Shown here one piece after another: positions 34,061-49,611 of a DNA stretch of 64,000 bases; within the stretch, counting starts at the first letter, position 1; the number at the start of each line of letters is the position of its first letter. Origin of the DNA: Pseudomonas sp. GM18 (GTDB taxonomy: Bacteria; Pseudomonadota; Gammaproteobacteria; Pseudomonadales; Pseudomonadaceae); the NCBI RefSeq assembly GCF_000282195.1, contig NZ_AKJT01000004.1, positions 40,114 through 104,113 on the forward strand, given 5' to 3'. The notes beneath the pieces are model-generated. The model was not told the origin of the DNA. It made no database searches and worked only from the letters and a program-made list of their open reading frames with translations. A program made the position numbers and the translations under genes.

Positions 34061-35734
34061 TTAGATTTTCGCGGTAACAACCATTTTCTTCGCGTGAGCC
34101 AGGGACTCCTTGGTGAGGTCGATGCCGCCCAACATCCGCGCCACTTCTTCGACGCGATCATTTTTGCTCAGCTTGGAGACGGCCGTGTGCGTGGCATCTT
34201 CACCGCGGACCTTGTGCACGAATAGATGTTGATGCCCCTGCGCCGCCACTTGCGGCAAGTGCGTCACGGTTAGAACCTGCCCGCGCTCCCCGAGGCGTCG
34301 CAGCAACTGGCCGACAATCTCGGCGGTCGGGCCGCCAATGCCTACGTCCACTTCGTCGAACACCAGTGTCGGTACGCGGGAGGTCTGTGCGGTGATCACC
34401 TGAATCGCCAGGCTGATGCGCGATAGCTCGCCACCCGATGCCACTTTTGCCAGGGCTTTCAATGGTTGCCCCGGGTTGGCGCTCACCAGCAGTTCCACTT
34501 GTTCGAGCCCGTTGGGCAGTAGTTCGTCGCTGCTGTTGGGGCGCAGTTCGATGGTAAAGCGGCCGCCAGGCATGCCCAGGCGCTGGATTTCTTGCTCCAC
34601 GGCACTGGCCAGGCTGCTCGAGGCTTGATGGCGCAGGTCGCTCAACTCCCGAGCCTTCTCCTGATAATGACGGGCGTAGGAGGCCAGCTCATCGCTCAGT
34701 CGTTCGATGGATTCATCGTTGGCATTCAGGGTTTCGATTTCATCGAGCAGTTTCTGTTGCATCTCGGCGACCTCGGTCGGCTGGATGCGGTGTTTGCGCG
34801 CCAGGGTGTAGATCGCATCGAGGCGTTCTTCCAGGTATTGAAGGCGTGCCGGGTCCGCGTCGAAATTGTCGAGAAAACGGTTCAATTCGCCCACGGCTTC
34901 TTCAACCTGAATCTGCGCGCTGGTCAGCAGGTTGCTGGCTTCACCCAGGGCGCCGATCGAATTGTTCACGCTCGATAGGCGATTGAGGCTGGCGGTCAGT
35001 GCGTTCAATACATTGCCGGAATCACTTTCGCTGCATTGTTCGACCACTTGCCGACAAATGCCCAGCAGGGTTTCGGCGTTGGTCAGGTTCTTGTGTTCCT
35101 GCTCCAGTTGCTCCAACTCACTTTCGCCGAGGCCGAGATTTTCCAGTTCTTCGAGTTGATAGCTGAGTAACTGATGACGAGCGCGCTGTTCATCGCCGGA
35201 GTTGGAGAGGCGTTCCAGCTCCTGGCGGGTCTGGCGCCAACGTTGGGCGGCCAGTTGCACCTGGCGGGCAAGGTCCGTGGCGCCAGCGTACTCGTCGAGC
35301 AGGCGGCGATGGGTATCGGTTTTGAGCAGGGATTGGTGTTCGTGCTGGCTGTGGATATCGATCAGCAACTCGCCCAGGGCCTTCAGGTCGCCGAGAGGGC
35401 AGGGGGTGCCGTTGATATAGCCGCGCGAACGCCCTTCGGCGGTGATCACGCGACGCAGGATGCACGGGCCGTCGTTCTCGAGGTCGCGTTCGGCCAGCCA
35501 AGCGCTGGCTTCAGGGATGTCGATCAGGTCGAAGGTGGCCAGGATGTCGGCCTTGTCGGCACCGGGGCGGACCACGCCGCTGTCGGCGCGATCGCCCAGG
35601 GTCAGGCCGAGGGCGTCGAGCATGATCGACTTGCCGGCGCCGGTTTCCCCTGTGATCACGCTCATCCCGCGATCGAGTTCGAGATCGAGATGTTCAACGA
35701 TGGCGTAGTTGTGTACGGACAGGTGCACCAGCAT
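34061..35734 (-). CDS. recN: DNA repair protein RecN
   Basis: A 557-residue SMC-like ATPase. The Walker A GETGAGKSIMLDALGL lies at about 30-45. Long coiled coils run through the middle (residues 150-370). The ABC signature GGELSRISLAIQ and Walker B TLVFDEVDVGIGG follow. It acts in recombinational repair of double-strand breaks. Length is normal. It is divergent from grpE. Confidence 0.93.
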   Translation of the reverse strand: MLVHLSVHNYAIVEHLDLELDRGMSVITGETGAGKSIMLDALGLTLGDRADSGVVRPGADKADILATFDLIDIPEASAWLAERDLENDGPCILRRVITAEGRSRGYINGTPCPLGDLKALGELLIDIHSQHEHQSLLKTDTHRRLLDEYAGATDLARQVQLAAQRWRQTRQELERLSNSGDEQRARHQLLSYQLEELENLGLGESELEQLEQEHKNLTNAETLLGICRQVVEQCSESDSGNVLNALTASLNRLSSVNNSIGALGEASNLLTSAQIQVEEAVGELNRFLDNFDADPARLQYLEERLDAIYTLARKHRIQPTEVAEMQQKLLDEIETLNANDESIERLSDELASYARHYQEKARELSDLRHQASSSLASAVEQEIQRLGMPGGRFTIELRPNSSDELLPNGLEQVELLVSANPGQPLKALAKVASGGELSRISLAIQVITAQTSRVPTLVFDEVDVGIGGPTAEIVGQLLRRLGERGQVLTVTHLPQVAAQGHQHLFVHKVRGEDATHTAVSKLSKNDRVEEVARMLGGIDLTKESLAHAKKMVVTAKI

Positions 35735-35894
35735 GAAGGCCGCTCCCAGGCTTTAGGTCTGGTTATTTATACAGTGTTTTGTTTCTGGCTGACAATGCCC
35801 CCTCTTAGGTCGATTTGCTTGATTGAAAGAAATCCTTAGCGCGCCTGGGAATGACAAAGCAGTTGTTTTTTGTAGGGTTAATCATCAAACAGCC

Positions 35895-35923
35895 CTTGAA
35901 GCTGAATTTTGCGGCCCCATATA
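35895..35923 (+). promoter_or_regulatory. Sigma-32 heat-shock promoter of grpE-dnaK-dnaJ
   Basis: CTTGAA, a 14-base spacer and CCCCATATA closely match the sigma-32 consensus. It lies 53 bases upstream of the grpE start. Confidence 0.85.
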
Positions 35924-35975
35924 CCGGGGCAGAAGCGCGAGTTGAGCTCGCGGACGATATTGGAAGGAGAAATCT

Positions 35976-36542
35976 ATGGCTGACGAACAGACAGTGGATA
36001 CGCAAAATCTAGACGCCAACCAGACCCCCGAGGCTTCGGGTGATGACCTGGCGGCTCGTGTACAAGTGCTCGAAGAGCAATTGGCTGGTGCGCAGGATCA
36101 GGCTTTGCGTGTAGCCGCCGATCTGCAGAACGTCCGCCGTCGTGCCGATCAGGACGTTGAAAAGGCTCACAAGTTCGCCCTGGAAAAATTCGCAGGCGAC
36201 CTGCTGCCGATCATTGACAGCTTGGAGCGCGGCCTGGAGCTGTCCAGCCCTGACGACGAAAACATTCGTCCGATGCGCGAAGGGATCGAGCTGACCCTGA
36301 AGATGTTCCAGGACACCCTGAAACGTTATCACCTGGAAGCCATCGATCCTGAAGGCGAACCCTTCAATGCCTCGCACCATCAGGCAATGGCCATGCAGGA
36401 AAGCGCCGACGTCGAGCCAAACAGCGTGCTCAAAGTGTTTCAGAAGGGCTATCAGCTCCACGGTCGCCTGCTGCGCCCGGCCATGGTTGTGGTCAGCAAG
36501 GCACCTGCACCGGTTTCGCCTTCGATTGACGAGCAGGCTTGA
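35976..36542 (+). CDS. grpE: Nucleotide exchange factor GrpE
   Basis: A 188-residue protein. An acidic N-terminus, a long coiled coil ([20 protein letters not shown], then [13 protein letters not shown]) and a C-terminal beta domain ([23 protein letters not shown]) are visible. It releases ADP from DnaK. A good AAGGAG precedes the ATG. Confidence 0.95.
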   Translation: MADEQTVDTQNLDANQTPEASGDDLAARVQVLEEQLAGAQDQALRVAADLQNVRRRADQDVEKAHKFALEKFAGDLLPIIDSLERGLELSSPDDENIRPMREGIELTLKMFQDTLKRYHLEAIDPEGEPFNASHHQAMAMQESADVEPNSVLKVFQKGYQLHGRLLRPAMVVVSKAPAPVSPSIDEQA

Positions 36543-36644
36543 AATTAGCCGCAAGGCCCCCATTTAGAAGTCAAGCGTTTAAGTGCTACCGCAGTCAGCC
36601 ACCACTACTGCGGCATCCAAATCCAAAGTTTCGGGAGAGTGAAC

Positions 36645-38561
36645 ATGGGCAAAATTATCGGTATCGACCTGGGGACTACCAACTCCTGCGTCTCCGTGCT
36701 GGAAAACGGCAAGGCCAAAGTTATTGAAAACGCTGAAGGCGCGCGTACCACGCCGTCGATCATCGCTTATGCCAACGATGGCGAAATCCTGGTTGGCCAG
36801 TCGGCCAAGCGTCAGGCAGTGACCAATCCGCATAACACCCTGTACGCGGTGAAGCGTCTGATCGGTCGTCGTTTCGACGAAGAAGTCGTACAGAAAGACA
36901 TCCAGATGGTCCCTTACAAGATCGTCAAGGCTGACAACAGCGACGCCTGGGTTGAAGTGAACGGCCAAAAAATGGCTCCGCCACAAATCTCGGCTGAAAT
37001 TCTGAAGAAAATGAAGAAGACCGCCGAAGACTACCTCGGCGAGCCTGTAACCGAAGCGGTAATCACCGTGCCGGCCTACTTCAACGACAGCCAGCGTCAA
37101 GCCACCAAAGACGCCGGCCGTATCGCGGGCCTGGACGTAAAACGCATCATCAACGAACCAACCGCAGCCGCACTGGCCTACGGTATGGACAAGGCGAAAG
37201 GCGATCACACCGTGATCGTTTACGACTTGGGTGGCGGTACTTTCGACGTTTCCGTGATCGAGATCGCTGAAGTCGATGGCGAGCACCAGTTCGAAGTGTT
37301 GGCCACCAACGGTGACACCTTCCTGGGCGGTGAAGACTTTGACATCCGTCTGATCGACTACCTCGTCGACGAATTCAAGAAAGAAAGCGGCATGAACCTT
37401 AAAGGTGACCCGCTGGCGATGCAGCGCCTGAAAGAAGCCGCTGAGAAAGCCAAGATCGAACTGTCCTCGAGCCAGTCGACCGACGTGAACCTGCCGTACA
37501 TCACTGCAGACGCTACCGGTCCTAAGCACTTGAACGTGAAAATCTCCCGCGCCAAGCTCGAAGCGCTGGTGGAAGACCTGGTTCAGCGCACCATCGAACC
37601 TTGCCGCATCGCCATGAAAGATGCCGGTATCGAGATTGGTGCGATCAACGACGTGATCCTGGTCGGCGGTCAGACCCGTATGCCACTGGTTCAGAAGCTG
37701 GTGACCGATTTCTTCGGTAAAGAAGCACGTAAAGACGTCAACCCTGACGAAGCTGTTGCCATGGGTGCTGCTATCCAGGGCGCGGTATTGGCTGGTGACG
37801 TGAAAGACGTTCTGCTGCTCGACGTCAGCCCGCTGACCCTGGGTATCGAAACCATGGGCGGCGTGATGACTGCGCTGATCGAGAAAAACACCACGATTCC
37901 TACCAAGAAATCGCAAGTGTTCTCGACTGCTGATGACAACCAGGGCGCCGTGACCATTCACGTGCTGCAAGGTGAGCGTAAGCAAGCCGCACAGAACAAG
38001 TCCCTGGGCAAGTTCGACCTGGCCGAGATTCCACCGGCTCCACGTGGCGTGCCGCAAATCGAAGTGACCTTCGACATCGACGCCAACGGCATTCTGCACG
38101 TAGGTGCCAAAGACAAGGCTACCGGCAAGACTCAGTCGATCGTGATCAAGGCCAACTCCGGTCTGTCCGAGGACGAAATTCAGCAAATGGTTCGCGACGC
38201 TGAGCTGAATGCCGAAGAAGACCGCAAGTTCGAAGAGCTGGCGAGTGCTCGTAACCAGGGCGACGCACTGGTTCACTCGACGCGCAAAATGGTCGCTGAT
38301 GCTGGCGACAAGGTGAGCGCTGAAGAGAAGACTGCAATTGAAGCGGCAGTAGTTGCCCTGGAAGCCGCTGTTAAAGGCGACGACAAGGCTGCTATCGAAG
38401 CCAAGGTTGAAGAGCTGTCCAAGGTCTCCGCGCCAGTGGCTCAGAAAATGTACGCCGATCAGGCTCAGCCAGCTGAAGGCGCGGCACCGAAAGGCGAAGC
38501 GGCTGAAAAAGCTGACGACGTCGTCGATGCTGAGTTCGAAGAAGTCAAAGACCACAAGTAA
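36645..38561 (+). CDS. dnaK: Chaperone DnaK (Hsp70)
   Basis: A 638-residue Hsp70. The ATPase domain starts [15 protein letters not shown] and contains [15 protein letters not shown]. The linker [15 protein letters not shown] leads into the substrate-binding domain, and the tail ends in the acidic EFEEVKDHK. It is the ATP-driven folding chaperone, working with GrpE upstream and DnaJ downstream. GGGAG precedes the ATG. Confidence 0.97.
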   Translation: MGKIIGIDLGTTNSCVSVLENGKAKVIENAEGARTTPSIIAYANDGEILVGQSAKRQAVTNPHNTLYAVKRLIGRRFDEEVVQKDIQMVPYKIVKADNSDAWVEVNGQKMAPPQISAEILKKMKKTAEDYLGEPVTEAVITVPAYFNDSQRQATKDAGRIAGLDVKRIINEPTAAALAYGMDKAKGDHTVIVYDLGGGTFDVSVIEIAEVDGEHQFEVLATNGDTFLGGEDFDIRLIDYLVDEFKKESGMNLKGDPLAMQRLKEAAEKAKIELSSSQSTDVNLPYITADATGPKHLNVKISRAKLEALVEDLVQRTIEPCRIAMKDAGIEIGAINDVILVGGQTRMPLVQKLVTDFFGKEARKDVNPDEAVAMGAAIQGAVLAGDVKDVLLLDVSPLTLGIETMGGVMTALIEKNTTIPTKKSQVFSTADDNQGAVTIHVLQGERKQAAQNKSLGKFDLAEIPPAPRGVPQIEVTFDIDANGILHVGAKDKATGKTQSIVIKANSGLSEDEIQQMVRDAELNAEEDRKFEELASARNQGDALVHSTRKMVADAGDKVSAEEKTAIEAAVVALEAAVKGDDKAAIEAKVEELSKVSAPVAQKMYADQAQPAEGAAPKGEAAEKADDVVDAEFEEVKDHK

Positions 38562-38615
38562 GTTGTTGGTCGCCCGGTTGACTGCCTTCAGGCGGTGACT
38601 GGTAGGATGTCGCCG

Positions 38616-38635
38616 CGCGGGAGCTTGCTCCCGCG
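38616..38635. repeat. Short perfect hairpin between dnaK and dnaJ
   Basis: CGCGGGAGC, TT and its complement form a hairpin typical of short Pseudomonas REP sequences. There is no T-run, so it may damp read-through or protect the mRNA end. The rest of the 300-base gap shows no other feature. Confidence 0.6.
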
Positions 38636-38859
38636 TTGGCGTGTCTGGAGTTAGCGAATTTTTACAGCATGCGACAACCGTTCGGATGCTGGTGGTATGG
38701 CCGGGAATGCTCCTGCTTTTCGAGCCGAAAGTACCGCATTGAATCAAAGACCAGGATCGTTGAATTGACGTGAGTTGGGTCCGGGCCTGTATTGGGGCTC
38801 AACGAGTTCGGCGAGGCTCAGGAGAGGTTTGTCGAACGTCCTTAAGAGTGCAAAGACTT

Positions 38860-39984
38860 ATGGCAAAGCGTGACTATTACGAAGTATTGGGTGTTGAGCG
38901 TGGTTCAAGCGAAGCGGACCTGAAAAAGGCCTACCGTCGCCTGGCGATGAAGCACCACCCGGACCGTAATCCCGATGACAAGGCGTCGGAAGAGATGTTC
39001 AAGGAGGCCAACGAGGCCTACGAAGTGCTGTCCGATTCCAGCAAGCGCGCAGCCTATGACCAATACGGTCATGCTGGTGTCGACCCGAGCATGGGGGGCG
39101 GCGGTGCCGGGTTTGGCGGCCAGAACTTCTCCGACATCTTTGGCGATGTCTTCAGTGACTTCTTCGGTGGCGGTCGCGGCGGTTCCCGTGGCGGCGCTCA
39201 GCGCGGCAGCGACCTGCGCTACACGCTGGAGTTGAACCTGGAAGAAGCGGTGCGCGGCACGACCGTGAATATCCGCGTTCCGACACTGGTCAACTGCAAG
39301 CCGTGCGACGGCTCGGGCGCCAAGAAAGGCTCCTCGCCGATCACCTGCCCGACGTGCGGCGGTATCGGTCAGGTACGCATGCAACAAGGCTTCTTCTCGG
39401 TACAGCAGACCTGCCCTCGCTGCCATGGCCAGGGCAAGATCATTTCCGATCCGTGCGATTCCTGCCACGGCGAAGGTCGTGTCGAAGAGTACAAGACGCT
39501 TTCCGTCAAAGTGCCGGCCGGTGTCGATACCGGTGACCGTATTCGTCTGTCCGGCGAAGGCGAGGCAGGCGCACAGGGTGGCCCGACCGGCGACCTGTAC
39601 GTGGTGATCAATGTGCGTGAGCATGCGATCTTCCAGCGTGACGGCAAACACCTGTTCTGCGAAGTGCCGATCAGCTTCGTCGACGCGGCGCTGGGCGGCG
39701 AGCTGGAGATTCCGACCCTCGATGGTCGGGTCAAGCTGAAGATCCCTGAAGGGACCCAGACCGGCAAGCAGTTCCGTGTTCGCGGCAAAGGCGTTGCGCC
39801 AGTCCGTGGCGGCGGTGCTGGCGACCTGATGTGCCGCGTGGCGGTCGAAACTCCGGTCAATCTGGGTCGTCGTCAGCGCGAATTGCTGGAAGAGTTCCGC
39901 AGCTCCCTGGCGGACGACAACAGTCATTCGCCGAAAACCACCGGCTGGTTCGAAGGCGTGAAGCGCTTCTTCGGCGATTTGTAA
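38860..39984 (+). CDS. dnaJ: Co-chaperone DnaJ (Hsp40)
   Basis: A 374-residue protein. It has the J domain [15 protein letters not shown] with the HPD motif in MKHHPDRNP, a Gly/Phe-rich region, and four zinc repeats ([32 protein letters not shown]). A C-terminal substrate-binding domain completes it. It stimulates DnaK ATPase and delivers clients. The start is fixed by the J-domain N-terminus. Confidence 0.96.
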   Translation: MAKRDYYEVLGVERGSSEADLKKAYRRLAMKHHPDRNPDDKASEEMFKEANEAYEVLSDSSKRAAYDQYGHAGVDPSMGGGGAGFGGQNFSDIFGDVFSDFFGGGRGGSRGGAQRGSDLRYTLELNLEEAVRGTTVNIRVPTLVNCKPCDGSGAKKGSSPITCPTCGGIGQVRMQQGFFSVQQTCPRCHGQGKIISDPCDSCHGEGRVEEYKTLSVKVPAGVDTGDRIRLSGEGEAGAQGGPTGDLYVVINVREHAIFQRDGKHLFCEVPISFVDAALGGELEIPTLDGRVKLKIPEGTQTGKQFRVRGKGVAPVRGGGAGDLMCRVAVETPVNLGRRQRELLEEFRSSLADDNSHSPKTTGWFEGVKRFFGDL

Positions 39985-40800
<816 letters not shown>

Positions 40801-40810
40801 GATGCAGCCG

Positions 40811-40846
40811 AAACCGGGTTCAAACATAGTCTTTGAGCCCGGTTTT
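40811..40846 (+). terminator. dapB terminator
   Basis: AAACCGGGTTCAAA pairs imperfectly with TTTGAGCCCGGTTTT around a short loop, followed by a T-rich tail. Confidence 0.7.
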
Positions 40847-40970
40847 AAACCGCCAAGCGACGTCCTGTCGCATTCTCCGGCCTTTAAGGCTCATTGGCGG
40901 TAGACCAAAAATGCCTTTTTCTGTAAGCTACAGCTTTAGTGTGTCCACTAAAAGCGCGCAGAATAATTCG

Positions 40971-41063
40971 ATGAAGAAGCGGGGTGACGTGTCCATACGT
41001 CACTCCGCTTTTTTACAACCTGCGATCGCCCTTTCAGGCTTTATTTACGGGAGGTCTTCTTGA
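40971..41063 (+). CDS. Candidate carA leader peptide
   Basis: A 30-codon frame, [14 protein letters not shown] to the end at GRSS, whose TGA overlaps the TTG start of carA (TTGA). The strong hairpin at 40977-41010 lies wholly inside it. A ribosome initiating here would cover the 5' arm and open the hairpin. No strong ribosome site is visible. A leader-coupled attenuator is inferred; I cannot show translation. Confidence 0.45.
   Translation: MKKRGDVSIRHSAFLQPAIALSGFIYGRSS
40977..41014 (+). terminator. Attenuator-like hairpin in the carAB leader
   Basis: AAGCGGGGTGACGT pairs over 14 positions (one G-U) with ACGTCACTCCGCTT, followed by a T-run, 45 bases before the carA start. As it lies downstream of the dapB terminator, it most likely controls entry into carAB. 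Confidence 0.75.
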
Positions 41064-42196
41064 CTAAGCCAGCCATACTCGCCCTTGCTGATGGCAGCAT
41101 TTTTCGCGGCGAAGCCATTGGAGCCGACGGTCAAACCGTTGGTGAGGTGGTGTTCAACACCGCAATGACCGGCTATCAGGAAATCCTTACCGATCCTTCC
41201 TACGCCCAACAGATCGTTACCCTGACTTACCCGCACATCGGCAACACCGGCACCACGCCGGAAGACGCCGAGTCCGATCGCGTCTGGTCCGCTGGCCTGG
41301 TCATCCGTGACCTGCCACTGGTTGCGAGCAACTGGCGCAACACGATGTCTCTGTCCGACTACCTGAAAGCCAACAACGTCGTGGCTATCGCCGGTATCGA
41401 CACCCGCCGCCTGACACGCATCCTGCGTGAGAAAGGCGCGCAAAACGGCTGCATCATGGCCGGTGACAACATTTCCGAAGCCGCCGCCATCGCCGCCGCC
41501 CAAGGCTTCCCTGGCCTCAAAGGCATGGACCTGGCGAAAGTCGTCAGCACCAAGGAAACCTACGAGTGGCGCTCGACTGTCTGGGACTTGAAAACCGACA
41601 GCCACGCGACCATCGACGCTTCCGATCTGCCGTACCACGTGGTTGCCTACGACTACGGCGTCAAGGTCAACATCCTGCGCATGCTGGTCGAGCGCGGTTG
41701 CCGCGTGACCGTGGTGCCAGCTCAAACGCCGGCGGCCGACATTCTGGCGCTTAAGCCGGATGGCGTGTTCCTGTCCAACGGCCCAGGTGACCCTGAGCCA
41801 TGCGACTACGCGATCCAGGCCATTAAAGACGTGCTGGAAACCGAGATCCCGGTATTCGGTATCTGCCTCGGCCATCAACTGCTGGCTCTGGCCTCCGGTG
41901 CCAAGACCCTGAAAATGGGCCACGGCCACCACGGTGCCAACCACCCGGTCCAGGATCTGGACAGCGGCGTGGTGATGATCACCAGCCAGAACCACGGTTT
42001 TGCGGTAGACGAGGCGACCCTGCCAGGCAACGTTCGGGCGATCCACAAATCGCTGTTCGACGGCACCCTGCAAGGCATCGAGCGTACCGACAAGAGCGCC
42101 TTCAGCTTCCAGGGTCACCCTGAAGCCAGCCCTGGCCCGAACGACGTAGCGCCACTGTTTGATCGCTTCATCAACGAAATGGCCAAGCGACGCTAA
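41060..42196 (+). CDS. carA: Carbamoyl-phosphate synthase small subunit
   Basis: A 378-residue glutaminase subunit. The class I amidotransferase nucleophile is in [10 protein letters not shown], and His/Glu in GHPEASPGP. It supplies ammonia to CarB for arginine and pyrimidine synthesis. The TTG start fits GGGAGG upstream; no ATG is available near the expected N-terminus ([11 protein letters not shown]). Its start overlaps the leader stop codon. Confidence 0.95.
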   Translation: MTKPAILALADGSIFRGEAIGADGQTVGEVVFNTAMTGYQEILTDPSYAQQIVTLTYPHIGNTGTTPEDAESDRVWSAGLVIRDLPLVASNWRNTMSLSDYLKANNVVAIAGIDTRRLTRILREKGAQNGCIMAGDNISEAAAIAAAQGFPGLKGMDLAKVVSTKETYEWRSTVWDLKTDSHATIDASDLPYHVVAYDYGVKVNILRMLVERGCRVTVVPAQTPAADILALKPDGVFLSNGPGDPEPCDYAIQAIKDVLETEIPVFGICLGHQLLALASGAKTLKMGHGHHGANHPVQDLDSGVVMITSQNHGFAVDEATLPGNVRAIHKSLFDGTLQGIERTDKSAFSFQGHPEASPGPNDVAPLFDRFINEMAKRR

Positions 42197-42313
42197 TCGC
42201 TCGCCCTGATGTAGCGAAGCCTGAGGGCGGTCCCGAAACCGGCGGCCCCCTCAAGGCTTCAGAGATTGAACAAGACGGCTTGCCGACTGACCTGCGGATT
42301 TGAGTGACAACCC

Positions 42314-45531
<3,218 letters not shown>

Positions 45532-45535
<4 letters not shown>

Positions 45536-46008
45536 TCAAATACCCAATGACCGTCAAGGGCGCTAAAGCCCTGGAAGAAGAACACACTCATCTGACCAAG
45601 GTCGTTCGTCCGAAACTCAGTCAGGACATCGGTACGGCTCGTGAGTTGGGTGACTTGAAGGAAAACGCCGAATACCACGCTGCTCGCGAGCAGCAGGGGA
45701 TGGTCGAGGCGCGGATTCGTGACATTGAAGGCCGGATTCAGAATCAGGTCATCATCGATGTCACGACCATTCCTCATACCGGCAAAGTGATTTTCGGCAC
45801 CACCGTTGAAATCGCCAACGTCGAGACGGATGAGCGCGTCACTTACCATATCGTGGGTGAGGATGAGGCTGACTTCAAACTCGGCAAGATCTCCGTCGGT
45901 TCGCCACTTGCCCGTGCCTTGATCGCCAAGGAAGAGGGTGATGTGGTGGCGGTCAAAACGCCGGGTGGCGTTATCGAGTATGAGATTGTCGAAGTTCGCC
46001 ACATCTGA
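45532..46008 (+). CDS. greA: Transcription elongation factor GreA
   Basis: A 158-residue protein: an N-terminal coiled coil ([32 protein letters not shown]) and a C-terminal FKBP-like domain ([23 protein letters not shown]). It stimulates RNA cleavage by backtracked RNA polymerase. It is translationally coupled to carB. Confidence 0.95.
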
Positions 46009-46441
46009 AAGAAGGCGCCCGCTACGTGCGGGTGCCATGCTTTGGCAGCTGACCCAGATGCTCTGGGTTGGCGGCTTGTGGTTGTTGCACATCGGTCTGC
46101 TGCCGGTGCTGGGGCAAATAGGCCTGGCGCCGCTGCTGATCGACGAAATTGCAGGTGCGTTGAATACGCTGATGGTGGGATTCGCCACGGCGAGTGTGAT
46201 TTTTCAGGCTTTGGTGCTGGTACAGGCCGAGGGCCTTGCCAGTCTATGGCGGGATATTCGCGGGCAACTGCTGCTGATGGCGCTGTATGGGTGCGCGATG
46301 TATTTCGCAGTACGCTTCGGTTGGCCTCAGGCGCTGCATTGGCAGTTGTTCAGCTATCTTGTCCTGGGCTTTTCCGGGCTGGTGCTGGTGATGCAGCCGG
46401 TGCCGGGATGGAGTGTCAGGGTGCGCGAAGCACACCCTTGA
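45980..46441 (+). CDS. DUF4149-type small membrane protein
   Basis: About 153 residues with four predicted membrane segments, from [19 protein letters not shown] to [13 protein letters not shown]. The layout matches the DUF4149 family found after greA in pseudomonads; its function is unknown. The start is uncertain. The ATG at 45980 overlaps greA, while the ATG at 46037, right after a CCCGC/GCGGG hairpin, would begin directly at the first membrane segment and give 134 residues. Confidence 0.65.
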   Translation: MRLSKFATSERRRPLRAGAMLWQLTQMLWVGGLWLLHIGLLPVLGQIGLAPLLIDEIAGALNTLMVGFATASVIFQALVLVQAEGLASLWRDIRGQLLLMALYGCAMYFAVRFGWPQALHWQLFSYLVLGFSGLVLVMQPVPGWSVRVREAHP

Positions 46442-46450
46442 CCCTTGCCA

Positions 46451-46759
46451 TCACTTGAAGCGATGGACGTTCGACAACTGCTTGTTGACGCTGAAGTTCT
46501 TGCGGTAAATCAGTGCCATCTTGCCGATGACCTGAACCAGATCGGCTTTGCCGGCCTTGCAGAGTTCTGCAATGGCTGCCAGGCGAGATTCGCGATCGAG
46601 GATGTTGAGCTTGATTTTGATCAGCTCGTGATCCGCCAAAGCGCGTTCAAGTTCGGCTAACACACCTTCAGTCAAACCGTTGTCAGCCACAATCAAAACT
46701 GGTTTCAGATGGTGGCCAATGGACTTGTACTGTTTCTTCTGCTCTTGAGTGAGCGGCAT
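46451..46759 (-). CDS. yhbY: Ribosome assembly RNA-binding protein YhbY
   Basis: A 102-residue CRM-domain protein. KKQYKSIGHHLKPVLIVADNG at the start and the GKADLVQVIGK loop (GxxG-type) near residue 75 are characteristic. It binds pre-50S particles. It is divergent from rlmE, a conserved arrangement. Confidence 0.93.
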   Translation of the reverse strand: MPLTQEQKKQYKSIGHHLKPVLIVADNGLTEGVLAELERALADHELIKIKLNILDRESRLAAIAELCKAGKADLVQVIGKMALIYRKNFSVNKQLSNVHRFK

Positions 46760-46860
46760 AATCTGACCCTTTCGTCTGGATTCTGTAAAATGGCGGCCAT
46801 TTTACCCGAGGGCTCGTGGATCCGCCCAATTAATCACGACCCTTATCATCGAGGTGCCCA

Positions 46861-47490
46861 ATGGCGCGTTCCAAGACAAGCCTTGGTTGGCTGAAAAGAC
46901 ATGTCAACGATCCCTATGTGAAACAGGCGCAGAAGGATGGCTACCGCTCGCGTGCGAGTTACAAACTTCTGGAGGTCCAGGAGAAATACAAGCTGATCCG
47001 TCCCGGCATGAGCGTTGTCGACCTGGGTGCGGCGCCCGGGGGGTGGTCGCAGGTGACTAGCCGTCTGATTGGTGGTCAGGGGCGTCTGATCGCCTCGGAC
47101 ATTCTGGAAATGGACAGCATTCCGGACGTGACTTTCATTCAGGGGGACTTTACCGAGGACGAAGTGCTCACGCGGATCCTTGAAGCTGTGGGTAATTCGC
47201 AGGTGGACCTTGTGATTTCCGATATGGCCCCCAATATGAGTGGTACGCCTGAAGTGGACATGCCAAAAGCCATGTTTCTTTGCGAGCTGGCGCTTGATTT
47301 GGCGGAACGGATACTCAAGCCGGGTGGTAATTTTGTGATCAAGATTTTTCAGGGCGAAGGGTTTGATGTTTACCTGAAGGATGCTCGTCGGAAATTCGAC
47401 AAGATCCAGATGATCAAGCCAGACTCTTCCCGTGACAGTTCCCGCGAGCAATACATGCTGGCTTGGGGTTACCGCGGGCGTAGTGAGTAA
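46861..47490 (+). CDS. rlmE: 23S rRNA 2'-O-methyltransferase RlmE (FtsJ)
   Basis: A 209-residue SAM methyltransferase. Motif I is [14 protein letters not shown], the K-D-K-E residues are Lys in RASYKL, Asp in [10 protein letters not shown], Lys in [10 protein letters not shown] and Glu in SREQYML. It methylates U2552 (E. coli numbering) of 23S rRNA. It is paired with ftsH, as in most gammaproteobacteria. Confidence 0.95.
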   Translation: MARSKTSLGWLKRHVNDPYVKQAQKDGYRSRASYKLLEVQEKYKLIRPGMSVVDLGAAPGGWSQVTSRLIGGQGRLIASDILEMDSIPDVTFIQGDFTEDEVLTRILEAVGNSQVDLVISDMAPNMSGTPEVDMPKAMFLCELALDLAERILKPGGNFVIKIFQGEGFDVYLKDARRKFDKIQMIKPDSSRDSSREQYMLAWGYRGRSE

Positions 47491-47683
47491 AACGAGGTTT
47501 TTTGGCGGGGTGATAGGTTTTTCATATTTCGCCCCGCGTGCATTAGCGAATATTGTGTAGAAAGTGTTTCACAAAGGGTTACAGACGGCGCCTGCCAGAG
47601 CCGTAGGTAATGTAGTAAGTTAGGCCGGTGAATATCATGCGAAGCGCGCGCCATTAGCGGAGCTTGCTTCAGAGGGTAGTTAA

Positions 47684-49603
47684 TTGAACGATATGGCAAA
47701 GAATCTGATCCTGTGGTTGATCATCGCGGCTGTCCTGGTGACGGTGATGAACAACTTCTCCAGCCCTAACGAGCCGCAGACCCTCAACTATTCCGACTTC
47801 ATCCAGCAGGTCAAGGATGGCAAGGTCGAGCGCGTAGCGGTTGATGGCTACGTGATTACCGGCAAGCGCAACGATGGCGACAGCTTCAAGACCATTCGTC
47901 CGGCAATTCAGGACAACGGTCTGATCGGCGACCTCGTGGATAACCACGTTGTGGTCGAAGGCAAGCAGCCTGAGCAGCAAAGCATCTGGACTCAACTCCT
48001 GGTCGCAAGCTTCCCGATCCTGGTGATCATCGCCGTCTTCATGTTCTTCATGCGGCAGATGCAGGGCGGTGCCGGTGGCAAGGGCGGGCCGATGAGCTTC
48101 GGCAAGAGCAAGGCGCGCCTGCTCTCCGAAGATCAGGTGAAAACCACCCTGGCTGACGTTGCAGGTTGTGACGAAGCCAAGGAAGAAGTCGGCGAGCTGG
48201 TCGAGTTTCTGCGTGATCCGGGCAAGTTTCAGCGCCTGGGCGGTCGCATTCCTCGCGGCGTGCTGATGGTTGGTCCTCCGGGTACCGGTAAAACCTTGCT
48301 GGCCAAGGCGATTGCCGGCGAAGCCAAAGTGCCGTTCTTTACTATTTCCGGTTCCGATTTCGTCGAAATGTTCGTCGGTGTCGGTGCCAGCCGTGTTCGT
48401 GACATGTTCGAGCAGGCGAAGAAGCACGCGCCATGCATCATCTTCATCGATGAAATCGACGCCGTCGGTCGCCACCGTGGTGCCGGCATGGGTGGCGGTC
48501 ACGATGAGCGCGAGCAGACCCTCAACCAGTTGCTGGTGGAGATGGACGGCTTCGAAATGAATGACGGCATCATCGTCATCGCCGCGACCAACCGTCCGGA
48601 CGTACTGGACCCTGCGTTGCTGCGTCCGGGCCGCTTCGACCGTCAGGTCGTGGTTGGCCTGCCGGACATCCGTGGTCGCGAGCAGATTCTCAAAGTCCAC
48701 ATGCGCAAAGTGCCGATGGGTGACGACGTCGCTCCGGCCGTGATCGCTCGTGGTACTCCTGGTTTCTCCGGTGCTGACTTGGCCAACCTGGTGAACGAGG
48801 CTTCGTTGTTCGCAGCTCGTGCCGGCAAGCGCATCGTCGAGATGAAAGAGTTCGAGCTGGCCAAAGACAAGATCATGATGGGTGCCGAGCGCAAATCCAT
48901 GGTCATGTCCGAGAAAGAGAAACAGAACACTGCTTATCACGAAGCCGGCCACGCTATCGTCGGTCGCGTCGTGCCTGAGCATGACCCGGTCTACAAGGTG
49001 TCGATCATTCCGCGCGGTCGCGCACTTGGTGTGACCATGTTCCTGCCGGAAGAAGATCGCTACAGCCTGTCCAAGCGTGCACTGATCAGCCAGATCTGCT
49101 CGCTGTACGGCGGTCGTATCGCTGAAGAGATGACCCTGGGCTTCGATGGTGTCACCACCGGTGCGTCCAACGACATCATGCGTGCCAGCCAGATAGCGCG
49201 AAACATGGTGACCAAGTGGGGGTTGTCGGAAAAACTCGGTCCATTGATGTACGCCGAAGAAGAGGGCGAAGTGTTCCTCGGTCGCGGCGGCGGTGGTCAG
49301 CATGCCAGTTTCTCCGGCGAGACGGCCAAGCTGATCGACTCCGAAGTGCGCAGCATCATCGACCAGTGCTACGGCACGGCCAAGCAGATCCTCACGGATA
49401 ACCGTGACAAACTTGATGCAATGGCGGATGCCCTGATGAAGTACGAGACGATCGATGCCGATCAGATCGACGACATCATGGCGGGTCGTACGCCTCGCGA
49501 ACCACGCGACTGGTCTGGCGGCAACGACACTTCTGGCACGCCTCCGGTGGTGCAGGATGGGCGTCCGGAAACACCTATCGGCGGCCCGGCTGCTGACGTT
49601 TAA
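47684..49603 (+). CDS. ftsH: ATP-dependent zinc metalloprotease FtsH
   Basis: A 639-residue membrane protease. Two N-terminal membrane segments flank a periplasmic domain. The AAA module has Walker A GPPGTGKT and Walker [10 protein letters not shown], and the protease has the zinc motif HEAGH. I use the TTG start because AGAGGG lies 7 bases before it; the ATG three codons later is 16 bases away. It degrades LpxC, misassembled membrane proteins and sigma-32. Confidence 0.95.
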   Translation: MNDMAKNLILWLIIAAVLVTVMNNFSSPNEPQTLNYSDFIQQVKDGKVERVAVDGYVITGKRNDGDSFKTIRPAIQDNGLIGDLVDNHVVVEGKQPEQQSIWTQLLVASFPILVIIAVFMFFMRQMQGGAGGKGGPMSFGKSKARLLSEDQVKTTLADVAGCDEAKEEVGELVEFLRDPGKFQRLGGRIPRGVLMVGPPGTGKTLLAKAIAGEAKVPFFTISGSDFVEMFVGVGASRVRDMFEQAKKHAPCIIFIDEIDAVGRHRGAGMGGGHDEREQTLNQLLVEMDGFEMNDGIIVIAATNRPDVLDPALLRPGRFDRQVVVGLPDIRGREQILKVHMRKVPMGDDVAPAVIARGTPGFSGADLANLVNEASLFAARAGKRIVEMKEFELAKDKIMMGAERKSMVMSEKEKQNTAYHEAGHAIVGRVVPEHDPVYKVSIIPRGRALGVTMFLPEEDRYSLSKRALISQICSLYGGRIAEEMTLGFDGVTTGASNDIMRASQIARNMVTKWGLSEKLGPLMYAEEEGEVFLGRGGGGQHASFSGETAKLIDSEVRSIIDQCYGTAKQILTDNRDKLDAMADALMKYETIDADQIDDIMAGRTPREPRDWSGGNDTSGTPPVVQDGRPETPIGGPAADV

Positions 49604-49611
49604 GGTTTGAA

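Noticed and set aside
40857..40871. GCGAC-GTCCT-GTCGC inverted repeat as an ArgR site for carAB
   Set aside because: It has one TGTCGC half-site but not the downstream AA of the Pseudomonas ArgR pattern, and the second half-site is absent. Too weak to list.
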